Shown: positions 13,183 through 24,420 of the stretch, piece by piece | Position numbering within the stretch: the stretch's first letter is position 1 | Layout of the letters: every line of letters starts with the position of its first letter | DNA from: Abelmoschus esculentus | Taxonomy: Eukaryota > Streptophyta > Magnoliopsida > Malvales > Malvaceae | Reading direction: 5' to 3' | Assembly: GCA_035048815.1 (NCBI GenBank) | Contig: JAUCBN010000049.1 | Location: forward strand, 7,509,501 to 7,573,500 | Length of the DNA stretch: 64,000 nucleotides | Program-made: the position numbers and the translations under genes | Notes under the pieces: generated by a model | What the model was told of the DNA's origin: nothing | The model's database searches: none | The model's input: the letters and a program-made list of their open reading frames with translations, nothing else

Positions 13183-14275
13183 ATCGTGTATCGGGGTTTC
13201 AGTTGTGGCTGCGCAAATTGGGCATATACCATTACCTAAGTTAGCATTTAGTAATTTGGATCACGTAGGAAGGGTGTCATTTCCTAGTCGCCATCCAAAG
13301 GTTCTGACCTTTGGTAAGGCTGGTAGCTTAGATATAGTTTTTCAAATACGTGTTGGTCTATTTAGAGGGCCACGTGGTTTTTGTAGGAATAAATAGCCCG
13401 ATCTGACTGAATAAAGTCCATAATCATTATGCATCCATATGGTCGTACCTCTATGGTCATTAATTATAGGGATGTTTAAAATAGCATTGGCATTCTCTCT
13501 AACAAAAAAGGAACGTATTTTAGGTTCATCTCATTATGGTTGTCCAGAAAACATAAAATCCCAGGCTCGTTTGGGAAGTTCACTGGAGATTTCATATTCT
13601 CCAAAAAGTTGAATCGGAGAGGAACCTCCCCATAGATCATGGAAAATGTTAATCTTGCTATTGATTCATGGTCTTGTAACAAAACCAGAAAGGAGTTTTT
13701 TCAGGGCCGTGCATAGACCTTTCCAAGCAAAAGAGGATTTTGAAGTGGAAGCTGCATCGAGGATGTTGCCAGATGGGTAGTATTTAGCCTTATATACCTA
13801 GCCAAGGAGGTTAGATGGTTCACAGAGTAGTCTCCAAATATGTTTTCCTAATAGAGCAATATTAAAGTTGTGGAGATCACGGAAGCTCATGCCCCCTACT
13901 GATTTTGGTTGGCATACAACTTCCCAAGGAAGCATGTGCCAGCCTTTTTTGTTATCTTTCCCAGATCACCAATATCGGCGAATAGAAGTGGTCATATCAT
14001 CGATAATGTTATGTGGAAGAAGATAGCAGGACATGACATATTGCGGAAGAGATTGAATAACGGATTTTATGAAAATTTCTCTACCACTAAAAGATAATAG
14101 ATGTTTATCCCATTTGGAGAGACTCGCGTTAACTTTGTCTCTAGGAAATCCTAACGAGGTTGTTTTGTTTTTTCCAATCAGTAGAGGGACACCTAGGTAA
14201 ATACTTGGGTCATTAACCTCTTGGACATGGAGAATATCGTTAACAGATGATCTCTGAGATAGATGGTTTTTTGGG
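13183..14275 (-). pseudogene. LINE ORF2 fragment: RT C-terminal region and zf-RVT-like domain, with stops
   Basis: After the frameshift near 14270, one minus-strand frame carries the rest of ORF2. It begins SSVNDILHVQEVNDPSIYLG, continues through SLSKWDKHLLSFSGREI and GGMSFRDLHNFNIALLGK, both typical of plant LINEs. It ends in a zf-RVT-like region with YGLYSVRSGY, LPALPKVRTFGWRL and a C-P-I-C ... H-D-L-R-D-C-P zinc-binding pattern. In-frame stops lie at 13966-13968 (TGA), 13798-13800 (TAG), 13666-13668 (TGA), 13534-13536 (TAA) with 13531-13533 (TGA), 13342-13344 (TGA) and 13261-13263 (TGA). Several stand where relatives have Trp, or Arg at 13261, which fits C-to-T or G-to-A decay. The shorter open frame at 13476-13682 is in a different frame and is a shadow. 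Confidence 0.87.
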
Positions 14276-15737
14276 GAAAGTAGATTGTCGATTTTTCAAA
14301 ATTAATTGCTTGACGTGAAGAGGTAGCATATTTGTGTAGTGCATTTTTGAGGTGATTAGCTTCAGTGGTGTTGTTTTTTATGAAGACCAAACAATCGTCG
14401 GTGAAAAGGAGGTGGTTTATTTTTGGGTCGTGCCGACTAGCACTAAGTCTAGGGAGGTTGCCGTTAGTATGCTCAGCATTTAATATAGCGGTTAAACCTT
14501 GTGTGCAAAAAAGGAAGAGAAATGGAGAAAGTGGATCTCCTTGTCGTAGGCCTCGTTGTGGTATAAAAGAATGAGATAAAGAGTCATTTACACGGACTTG
14601 GTATGAAACGGTAGTGACGCATTTCATAATAGTAGAAATCCATGTGTTGTTGAAACCCATACGTTGCATAGTTTGATGTAAGAATGGCCATTCAACTCGA
14701 TCGAAGGCTTTTTCCATATCTAATTTCAAACTTGCAACTTTAGATAGATAGGAGTCTCCCGTATTGAGGGTATGGAGTAGTTCATGCGCAATTAGTATAT
14801 TGTCTGTGATGTTTCTACCTTGTATAAATGCCGCTTGGTTGTTACTGATACATAGGGGTATGAATGTTTTGAGACGATTGACTAAGACTTTAGATACAAT
14901 TTTGTATATAACAGTGCAGAGGCTTGTTGGACGAAGTTGCCTCATTGTTGTTGGATTTTGTTTTTTCGGTATTAAGACAAGAATAGTTTGGTTGACCTTA
15001 GCCATGTTAATAGTACCCGAGAGAAGATCGAGGCATAGTCGTATAATGTCCTTACCTAGTGTATCCCAGTGTTGGCGGTAAAAAACACTTGGAAAACCAT
15101 CTATCCCTGGAGCTTTTCTAGGATCAATATCCCGAAAAGCATTTATAACTTCGTCTTCTGTGTATGGTCGATTTAAATTTTCATTCGTTTCTGGGGTAAT
15201 TGTTGTTGGAATATTATCTAGGATATTAGCCGAAGGAGTTGGATTTGATGTGGAGAAAAGATTTATAAAATAGTCTGTAGCAATTGATAGAATGTTGGAT
15301 TCTTCTGTTTGCCAGGTGTTGGAATTATCAAAAAGACCTTGGATAGTGTTTTTCTTACGACGTCCATTGGCACGTGCATGGAAGAAAGAAGTATTTTTGT
15401 CTCCATGTTGAAGCCAATTAGTTCTAGAGCGTTGGGCCCAATATATTTCATTGTTATGTTGAAGTGCTTGTAGTTCTTTCTTTGCTTCAATGAGGCATTG
15501 TTCCTCTGAAGGTGGCATTATATGTTGTAGACTATTATTAATGTATGTGGTTAAGTATTGAAGGAGTTCATTTGTTTTTTTCCTTTGAGAATTTTGCCAA
15601 GAGTTTAGACGGTTGCCAATTTTTTGTATTTTGTTTAAGGTATTCTCATTTGTATTGGTCCAATTATCCTTGATTAGGTTTTTACTTTCATCATTGTTGG
15701 CCCAACATTCCTCAAAAGCTTTGAACCCTACCATCAA
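14193..15737 (-). pseudogene. LINE ORF2 fragment: reverse transcriptase core
   Basis: This 514-codon open frame is the largest in the window. In the family it copies element RNA into DNA by target-primed reverse transcription. Visible motifs are WLQHGDKNTSFFHARA (residues 108-123), APGIDGFPSVFY (209-220), LIPKK (255-259), RPTSLCTVIYKI (269-280), QAAFIQGRNITDN (301-313), KLDMEKAFDRVEW (338-350) with the first catalytic Asp, RQGDPLSPF (398-406) and FTDD (445-448) with the catalytic Asp pair. Two positions depart from the usual plant pattern: RPTSLC for RPISLC, and FTDD for FADD. The start is arbitrary, since the upstream endonuclease is missing and the first codons overlap the satellite-like 5' junction. 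After INFEKSTIYF (about 479-487) a one-base indel in a homopolymer run near 14266-14276 shifts the frame, so the last 25 or so residues are not genuine. The true protein continues in another frame down to 12860. Confidence 0.93.
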
Positions 15738-15765
15738 AAAAATTTGAACGTGTTCACTAGAAAGC
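15716..15765. other. Right satellite/LINE junction with satellite-like microhomology
   Basis: Reading the plus strand, the LINE RT frame runs into GCTTTGAACCCTA, 13 bases identical to the right-arm monomer (same orientation). Next come CCATC and an A-run, then AATTTGAACGTGTTCACTAG, ordinary reverse-oriented satellite. The A-run/TTTGAACG edge is the same monomer point at which the left arm ends. The 13-base match means the LINE 5' end could be placed either at about 15719 or at about 15737. Confidence 0.7.
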
Positions 15766-17859
15766 CCATTTAGATATGCACGCTTTGAACCCTAAAAAAC
15801 GATCAAAAATGATATTAAATCAAATTTTTTGGTTACAAAAATTTAATTATGTTCTTTTGAACCTACTTATACAACTTAAAATCAAATTTTGAGCTTTTTA
15901 CTCGGTTAAAATTCGAACGGGTTCATTAGATAGCCCATTTAGACATGCACGCACTGAACCCTAAAAAATGATCAAAAATGATATTAAATCAATTTTTTGG
16001 GGTACTAAAAGTTACTTATGGGTTTTCGAACCTAATTATACAACATAAACTCAAATTTTGAATTTTTCCATTTAGACATGCAGGCTCTAAAACCTAAAAA
16101 ACGATCGAAAATGATATTAAATCAATTTTTTGGGTATAAAAAGTTAATTATGGGCTTTTGAACCTAAATATACAGCTTAAACTCAAATTTTGAACTCTAT
16201 ACTCGGTTAAAATTCGAACGTGTTCATTAGAAAGCCCATTTAGATATGCACGCTTTGAACCCTAAAAAACGATCGAAAATGATATTAAATCATATTTTTT
16301 GGGTACAAAAAGTTAATTATGGGCTTTTGAACCTAAATATATAGCTTAAACACAATTTTTGTGCTTTTTACTCGGTTAAAATTTGAACAAGTTCACTAGA
16401 AAGCCCATTTAGACAAGCACGCTCTAAACCCTAAAAAATGATCGAAAATGATATTAAATCAAATTTTGAGGATACAAAAAGTTAATTATGGGCTTTTGAA
16501 CCTAATTATACAGCTTAAACTCAAATTTTGAACTTTTTACTCGGTTAAATTTCAAAAGTGGTCACTAGAAAGCCCATTTTGATATCCACGCTTTGAACCC
16601 TAAAAAAGATCGAAAATGATATTAAATCAAATTTTTTGGGTACAAAAACTTAATTATGGGCTTTTGAACCTAATTATACAGCTTAAAATCAAATTTTGAA
16701 CTTTTTACTCGGTTAAAATTCGAACATGGTCACTAGAAAGCCCATTTAGATGTGCACGCTTCGAACCCTAAAAAATGATCGAAAGTGATATTAAATCAAA
16801 TTTTTTTGTTAAAAAAAGTTAATTATGGGCTTTTGAAACTAATTATACATCTTAAACTCAAATTTTGAGCTTTTTATTCGGTTAAAATTCAAACGGGTTC
16901 ACTAGAAAGCCCTTTAGACATGCATGCTCTTAAACCTAAAAAATAATCAAAAATGATATTAAATCAATTTTTTTGTACTAAAAGTTAATTATGAGCTTTT
17001 GAACCTAATTATACATCTTAAACTCAAATTTTGAACTTTTTACTCGGTTAAAATTCGAACGTGTTCACTAGAAAGCCCATTTAGATATGCACGCTTTGAA
17101 CCCTAAAAAACGATCAAAAATGATATTAAATCAAATTTTTTGGGTACAAAAAGTTAATTATGGGCTTTTGAACCTAATTATACAGCTTCCACTCAAATTT
17201 TGACCTTTTTACTCGGTTAAAATTCGAACGTGTTCACTAGAAAGCCCATTTAGATATGCACGCTTTGAACCCTAAAAAACGATCAAAAATGATATTAAAT
17301 AAAATTTTTTGGGTACAAAAAGTTAATTATGTTCTATTGAACCTAATTATATAGATTAAAATCAAATTTTGAGCTTTTTACTTTGTTAAAATTCTAACGG
17401 GTTCACCAAAAAGACTATTTAGACATGCACGCTCTGAACCCTAAAAAATGATCGAAAATGATATTAAATTAATTTTTTGGGGTACTAAAATTTAATTATG
17501 GGCTTTTGAACTTAATTATACAACTTAAACTCAAAATTTGAATTTTTTACTCTGTTAAAATTCAAACGGGTTCACCAGAAAAACCATTTTGACATTCACG
17601 CTCTGAACTCTAAAAAATGATCGAAAATGACATTAAATCAAATTTTTTGGGTACAAAAAGTTAATTATGGTCTTTTGAAACTAATTATACAGCTTAAACT
17701 CAAATTTTGAGCTTTTTACTAGTTTAAAATTCGAACGGGTTCACTAGAAAGCCAATTTAGACATGCACGCTCTAAAACCTAAAAAATAATCGAAAATGAT
17801 ATTAAATGATTTTTTTTGTACTAAAAGTTAATTATGAGCTTTTGAACCTAATTATACAT

Positions 17860-17945
17860 CTTAAACTCAAACTTTTAACTTTTTACTCTGCTAAACCTAA
17901 TTATTCAATTGAAAATTAATTTTTGAGCTTTTTAAACGGTTAAAA
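17860..17945 (-). repeat. Rearranged monomer
   Basis: After CTTTTTACTCTG the array jumps to CTAAACCTAATTATTCAATTG and then returns to GAGCTTTTTAAACGG. The segment repeats the central part of a monomer out of register and skips the GAACGGGTTCACTAG...GTTAATTATG part. It is a local partial duplication with deletion. Confidence 0.55.
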
Positions 17946-20900
17946 TTCAAAGTGTTCACTAGAAACCCACTTAGATATGCATGCTTTGAACCCTAAAAAA
18001 GGATCGAAAATGATATTAAATCAAATTTTTTGGGTGCACAAAGTTAATTATGCGCTTTTGAACCTAATTATACAGCTTAGACTCAAATTTTGACCTTTTT
18101 ACTCGGTTAAAATTCGAACGTGTTCACTACAAAGCCCATTTAGATATGCACGCTTTAAAACCTAAAAAACCATCGAAAATGATATTAAATCAAATTTTAC
18201 GGGTACAAAAAGTTAAATATGGGCATTTGATCCTAATTACACAACTTAAAATCAAATATTGAAATTTTATACGGTTAAAATTTGAATGAGTTCACTAGAA
18301 AGCCCATTTAGACATGCATGCTCTAAACCCTAAAAAATGATCGAAAATGAAATTAAATCAATTTTTCTGTACTAAAAGTTAATTATGATCTTTTCAACCT
18401 AATTATACTGCTTAAACTCAAATTTTGAACTTTTTACTCGGTTAAAATTCGAACGTGTTCACTAGAAAGCCCATTTAGATATGCACGCTTTAAACCCTAA
18501 AAAGGATCGAAAATTATATTAAATCAAATTTTTTTGGGTACAAAAAGTTAATTATGGGCTTTTGAACCTAATTATACAGCTTAAAATAAAATTTTGAGCT
18601 TTTTACTCGGTTAAAATTCGAACGGGTTCACTAGAAAGCCCATTTAGACATGCAAGTTCTAAAACCTAAAAAACGATCAAAAATGATATTAAATCATATT
18701 TTTTGGGTACAAAAAGTTAATTATGAGCTTTTGAAACTAATTATTCAGCTTAAACTCAAATTTTGAGCTTTTTACTTGGTTAAAATTCGAACGGGTTCAC
18801 TAGAAAGCCTATTTAGACATGCAAGCTCTAAAACCTAAAAAACGATCGAAAATGATATTAAATCAAATTTTTTGGCTACAAAAAGTTAATTATGGGCTTT
18901 TGAACCTAATTATACAGCTTAAACTCAAATTTTGATTTTTTGCTCGGTTAAAATTAAAATGTGTTCACTAGAAAGCCCATTTAGATATGCACACTTTGAA
19001 CCCTAAAAAACGATTGAAAATGATATTAAATCAAATTTTTTGTGTACAAAATGTTAATTATGTGCTTTTGAACCTAATTATACGGCTTAAAATCAAATTT
19101 TGAGCTTTTTACTCAGTCAAAATTCGAACGGGTTCACAAGATAGCCAATTTAGACATGCACGCACTGAACCTTCAAAAATTATCGAAAATGATATTAAAT
19201 CAATTTTTTGGGTTAGTAAAAGTTAATTATGGGCTTTTGAACCTATTTATACAACTTAAACTCAAATTTTGAATTTTTTACTCAGTTAAAATTCGAACGG
19301 GTTCACTAGAAAGCCCATTTAGACATGGAAGCTCTAAAACCTAAAAAAGATCGAAAATGATATTAAATCAAATTTTTTGGGTATAAAAATTTAATTATGG
19401 GCTTTTAAACCTAAATATACAGCTTAAACTCAAATTTTGAGCATTTTACTCGGTTAAAATTCAAACGAGTTCACTAGAAAGCCCATTTAGACATGCACGC
19501 TCTCAACCCTAAAAAATAACCGAAAATGATATTAAATCAATTTTTTTGTACTAAAAGTTAATTATGAGCTTTTGAACCTAATTATACATCTTAAACTCAA
19601 ATTATGAACTTTTTACTCGGTTAAAATTCGAACGTGTTCATTGGAAAGCCCATTTAGATATGCACGCTTTGAACCCTAAAAAACGATCGAAAATGATATT
19701 AAATCAAATTTTTTGGGTACAAAAAGTTAATTAGGGGCGTTTGAACCTAACTATACAGCTTAGACTCAAATTTTGACATTTTTACTCGGTTAAAATTCGA
19801 ACGTGTTCACTAGAAAGCCCATTTAGACATGCACGCTGTGAAACCTAAAAAACGATCGAAAATGATATTAAATCAATTATTTTGTACTAAAAGTTAATTA
19901 TGGGATTTTGAACCTAATTTTACAGCTTAAACTAAAATTTTGACCTTTTTACTCGGTTAAAATTCGAACGTGGTCACTAGGAAGCCCATTTAGATATGCA
20001 CGCTCTGAACCCTAAAAACGATCGAAAATGATATTAAATCAAATTTTTTGGGTAAAAAAGGAAATTATGAGCTTTTGAACCTAATTATACAGCTTAAAAT
20101 CAAATTTTGAACTTTTTACTCAGGTTAAAATTCGAACGGTTTCACCTGAAAGCCCGTTTAGAACTGCACGCTCTGAACCCTAAAAATCGATCGAAAATGA
20201 TATTAAATTAATTTTTTTAGGTACTAAAAGTTAATTAAGGGCTTCTGAACCTAATTATACAGCTTAAACTAAAATTTTGAGCTTTTTACTCGACTAAAAT
20301 TCGAACAAGTTCACTTGAAAGCCCATTTAGACATGCACGCTTTGAACCCTAAAGAACGATTGAAAATGATATTAAATCAATTTTTTTTGGTACAAAAAGT
20401 TAATTACGGTCTTTTGAACCTGATTATACATCTTAAACTGAAATTTTGACCTTCTTACTCGGTTAAAATTCAAATGTGTTCACTAGAAAAACCATTTAGA
20501 TATGCGCGCTTTGAACCTAAAAAACGATCGAAAATGATATTAAATAAAATTTTTTGGGTACAAAAAGTTAATTATGTGCATTTGAACCTAATTATATAGC
20601 TTAAAATCAAATTTTGAGCTTTTTACTCAGTTACAATTCGAATTTGTTTACTAGAAAGCCTATTTAGACATGCACACTCTGAACCCTAAAAAACGATCGA
20701 AAATGATATTAAATCAATTTTTTGGGTACAAAAACTTAATTATGAGCTTTTGAAACTAATTATACAGCTCAAAATCAAATTTTGAGCTTTTTACTTGGTT
20801 AAAAGTCGAACGGGTTCACTAGAAAGCCCATTTAGACATGCACGCTTTGAACCCTAAAAAATGATCAAAAATGATATTAAATCAAATTTTTGGGTACATA

Positions 20901-21599
20901 AGTTAATTATGAGCTTTTGAACCTAATTATACAGCTTAAACTCAAATTTTAATCTTTTTACTCGGTTCAAATTCGAACATGTTCATTAGAAAGCCCATTT
21001 AGATATGCACGCTTTGAACCCTAAACAACGATCGAAAATGATATTAAATCAAATTTTTTGGGTACAAAAAGTTAATTAGGGGAGTTTGAACCTAATTATA
21101 CAGCTTAGACTCAAATTTTGACATTTTTACTCGGTTAAAATTCGAACGTGTTCACTAGAAAGCCCATTTAGACATGCACGCTCTGAAACCTAAAAAACGA
21201 TCGAAAATGATATTAAATCAATTTTTTGTGTATAAAAAGTTAATTATGGGATTTCGAACCTAAATATACAGCTTAAACTCAAATTTTGAGCTTTTTACTC
21301 GGTTAAAATTTAAATAAGTTCACTAGAAAGCCCATTTAGATATGCACGCTCTGAACCCTAAAAAATGATCGAAAAGGATATTAAATCAATTATTTTGTAC
21401 TAAAAGTTAATTATGGGATTTTGAACCTAATATTGCGGCTTAAACTCAAATTTTGAACTTTTTACTCGGTTAAAATTCGAACGTGGTCACTAGGAAGCCC
21501 ATTTAGATATGCACGCTTTGAAACCTAAAAACGATCGAAAATGATATTAAATCAATTTTTTTGAGTAAAAAAGGTAATTATGAGCTTTTGAACCTAATT

Positions 21600-21680
21600 A
21601 TACAGCTTAAAATCAAATTTTGATCGAAAATGATATTAAATTAATTTTTTTGGGTATTAAAAGTTAATTAAGGGCTTTTG
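21600..21680 (-). repeat. Truncated monomer
   Basis: Here AAAATCAAATTTTGA is joined directly to TCGAAAATGATATT, removing the section from CTTTTTACTCGG through GAACCCTAAAAAACGA. The remaining unit is roughly half length. Confidence 0.7.
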
Positions 21681-22139
21681 AACCTAATTATACAGCTTAA
21701 ACTAAAATTTTGAGCTTTTTACTCGGCTAAAATTCGAATGAGTTCACTTGAAAGTCAATTTAGACATGCACGCTTTGAACCCTAAAGAACGATTGAAAAT
21801 GATATTAATTCAAATTTTTTGGGTACAAAAAGTTAATTACGGTCTTTTAAACCTAATTATACAGCTTAAACTCAAATTTTGACCTTCTTACTCGGTTAAA
21901 ATTCAAATATTTTCACTAGAAAGACGATTTAGATATGCACGCTTTGAACCTAAAAAACGATCGTAAATGATATTAAATCAAATTTTTTGTGTACAAGAAG
22001 TTAATTATGTGCTTTTGAACCTAATTATACAGCTTAAAATCAAATTTTGTGCTTTTTACTCAGTTACAATTCGAACGTGTTTACTAGAAAGCCTATTTAG
22101 ACATGCACACTCTAAACCCTAAAAAACGATCGAAAATGA

Positions 22140-24020
22140 TATTAAATCAATTTTTTTGGGTGCAAAAAGTTAATTATGTGCTTTTGAACCTAATTATATA
22201 GATTAAACTAAAATTTTAAACTTTTAATTAGTTATAATTCGAACGGGTTCACTAGAAAGCCCATTTAGACATGCACGCTTTGAACCCTAAAAAATGATCA
22301 AAAATGATATTAAATCAAATTTTTGGGTACAAAACTTAATTATGGGCTATTGAACCTAATTATACAGCTTAAACTCAAATTTTAAACTTTTTACTCAGTT
22401 AAAATTCGAACGTGTTCACAAGAAAGCCCATTTAGATATGCACGCTTTGAACCCTAAAAAACGATCGAAAATGATATTAAATCAAATTTTTGGCTACAAA
22501 AGTTAATTATGGGCTTTTGAACCTAATTATACAGCTTAAACTCAAATTTTAAACTTTTTACTCGGTTAAAATTCGAACGGGTTCACTAGAAAGCCCATTT
22601 AGATATGCACGCTTTGAACCCTAAAAAACGATCGAAAATGATATTGAATCAAATTTTTTGGGTAAAAAAAGTTAATTATGGGCTTTTGAAACTAATTATA
22701 CAGCTTAAAATCAAATTTTGAGCTTTTTACTCGGTTAAAATTCGAACAAGTTCACTAGAAAGCCCATTTAGACATGCAAGCTCTAAACCCTAAAAAACGA
22801 TCGAAAATGATATTGAATCAAATTTTTTGGGTACAAAAAGTTAATTATATTCTTTTGAACCTAATTATACAGCTTAAAATCAAATTTTGAGCTTTTTACT
22901 CTGTTAAAATTCGAACAGGTTCACTAGAAAGCCCATTTAGACATGTATCCTTTGAACCCTAAAAAATGATCGAAAATGGTATTAAATCAATTTTTTTGTA
23001 CTAAAAGTTAATTATGAGCTTTTGAGCGTAATTATACAGCTTAAACTCAAATTTTGAACTTTTTACTCGGTTAAAATTCGAACATGTTCACTAGAAATCC
23101 CATTTAGATATGCACACTTTGAAACATAAAAAACGATCGAAAATGATATTAAATCAATTTTTTTGGGTGCAAAAAGTTAATTATGTGCTTTTGAACCTAA
23201 TTATATAGATTAAACTAAAATTTTAAACTTTTTACTTAGTTATAATTCGAACGGGTTCACTAGAAAGCCCATTTAGACATGCACGCTTTGAACCCTAAAA
23301 AATGATCAAAAATGATATTAAATCAAATTTTTGGGTACAAAACTTAATTATGGGCTATTGAACCTAATTATACAGCTTAAACTCAAATTTTAAACTTTTT
23401 ACTCAGTTAAAATTCGAACGTGTTCACAAGAAAGCCCATTTAGATATGCACGCTTTGAACCCTAAAAAACGATCGAAAATGATATTAAATCAAATTTTTG
23501 GCTACAAAAGTTAATTATGGGCTTTTGAACCTAATTATATAGCTTAAACTCAAATTTTAAACTTTTTACTCGGTTAAAATTCGAACGGGTTCACTAGAAA
23601 GCCCATTTAGATATGCACGCTTTTAACCCTAAAAAACGATCGAAAATGATATTAAATCAAATTTTTTGGGTACAAAAAGTTAATTATGTACTTTTGAACC
23701 TAATTATACAGCTTAAAATCAAATTTTGAGCTTTTTACTCGGTTAAAATTCGAACAGGTTCACTAGAAAGCCCATTTAGACATGTATCCTTTGAACCCTA
23801 AAAAATGATCGAAAATGATATTAAATCAATTTTTTTGTACTAAAAGTTAATTATGAGCTTTTGAGCGTAATTATACAGCTTAAACTCAAATTTTGAACTT
23901 TTTACTCGGTTAAAATTCGAACATGTTCACTAGAAATCCCATTTAGATATGCACGCTTTGAACCATAAAAAACGATCGAAAATGATATTAAATCAATTTT
24001 TTTGGTACAAAAAGTTAATT
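22140..24020 (-). repeat. Duplicated block of six monomers (period 1008 bp)
   Basis: The variant GTTATAATTCGAACGGG occurs at 22231 and 23239, 1008 bp apart. A string of other private variants follows it in both copies: GGGTACAAAACTTAATTATG, GGGCTATTGAACC, GTTCACAAGAAAGCCC and TTTTTGGCTACAAAAG. The later marker ACATGTATCCTTTGAACC is only 839 bp apart (22942 versus about 23781), so the second copy has lost one monomer. The near identity of the shared parts indicates a fairly recent event. Confidence 0.8.
22777..22801 (-). other. Telo-box in the satellite monomer (one example of many)
   Basis: The plus-strand run CTCTAAACCCTAAAAAACG contains AAACCCTAA, the plant telo-box, which is one and a bit telomere repeats (TTTAGGG on the other strand). 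Monomers carry either this or the single-change form GAACCCTAA at this place. The motif is marked once here; it recurs at monomer spacing in both arms. Known telo-box binders are plant TRB-type proteins; binding here is not shown. Confidence 0.6.
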
Positions 24021-24420
24021 ATGTGCTTTTGAACCTAATTATACAGCTTAAACTCAAATTTTGAATTTTTTACTCGGTTAAAATTCGAACTGGTTCACTA
24101 GAAAGCCCATTTATACATGCACGCTCTGACCCTAAAAAATGATCGAAAATGATATTAAATCAAATATTTTGGGTGCAAAAGTTAATTATGGGCTTTTGAA
24201 ACTAATTATACATCTTAAACTAAAATTTTGAACTTTTTACTCGGGAAAAATTTGAACGGGTTAACTACAAAGCCCATTTAGACATGCACGGTTTGAAGCC
24301 TAAAAATGATCAAAAATGATATTAAATCAAATTTTTTGGGTACAAAAAGTTAATTATGGTCTTTTGAACCTAATTATATAGCTTAAACTCAAATTTTAAA
24401 CTTTTTACTCGGTTAAAATT

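Larger units (their letters stand above)
12293..15737 (-). mobile_element. 5'-truncated LINE (plant L1-type non-LTR retrotransposon)
   Basis: On the minus strand this segment encodes, in order, an L1-type reverse transcriptase, a zf-RVT-like region, a W-N-I-W-N-R-R-N linker, an RNase H domain, a short 3' UTR and a poly(A) tail (T-run at 12294-12302 on the plus strand). No apurinic endonuclease or gag-like ORF1 is present, so the 5' end is truncated between endonuclease and RT, as is usual for LINEs. The body carries two frameshifts and eight in-frame stops in the C-terminal half, so the copy is dead. It is flanked by satellite on both sides, but the arms run in opposite orientations. Consequently no ordinary target-site duplication can be recognised. 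The exact 5' junction is uncertain by about 20 bp because of microhomology to the satellite. Confidence 0.93.

Noticed and set aside
12992..13396. 134-aa plus-strand open frame inside the LINE
   Set aside because: It is antisense to the zf-RVT-like and linker region, which has clear family motifs on the minus strand. The plus-strand translation shows no recognisable domain.
14365..15081. Plus-strand open frames at 14365-14574 and 14764-15081, and minus-strand frames at 15263-15490 and 13476-13682
   Set aside because: All overlap the RT or ORF2 remnant in another frame and lack motifs; they are shadows.
12293..15737. LTR retrotransposon or endogenous pararetrovirus as the source of the RT/RNase H
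   Set aside because: The RT motifs (WLQHGDKNTSFFHA, RQGDPLSPF, FTDD), zf-RVT-like region, poly(A) tail and lack of LTRs, protease or integrase fit an L1-type LINE.
12281..15760. Target-site duplication of the LINE (GAACACGTTC upstream, GAACGAGTTC downstream in element orientation)
   Set aside because: The 8/10 match follows automatically from the GAACNNGTTC palindrome in each inverted arm, so it cannot be told apart from satellite sequence.
22741..22930. CENP-B box in the monomer (TTCGAACGGG resembles the TTCG...CGGG core)
   Set aside because: The canonical box has seven bases between TTCG and CGGG with a fixed A; here there are two. The resemblance is too weak to call.
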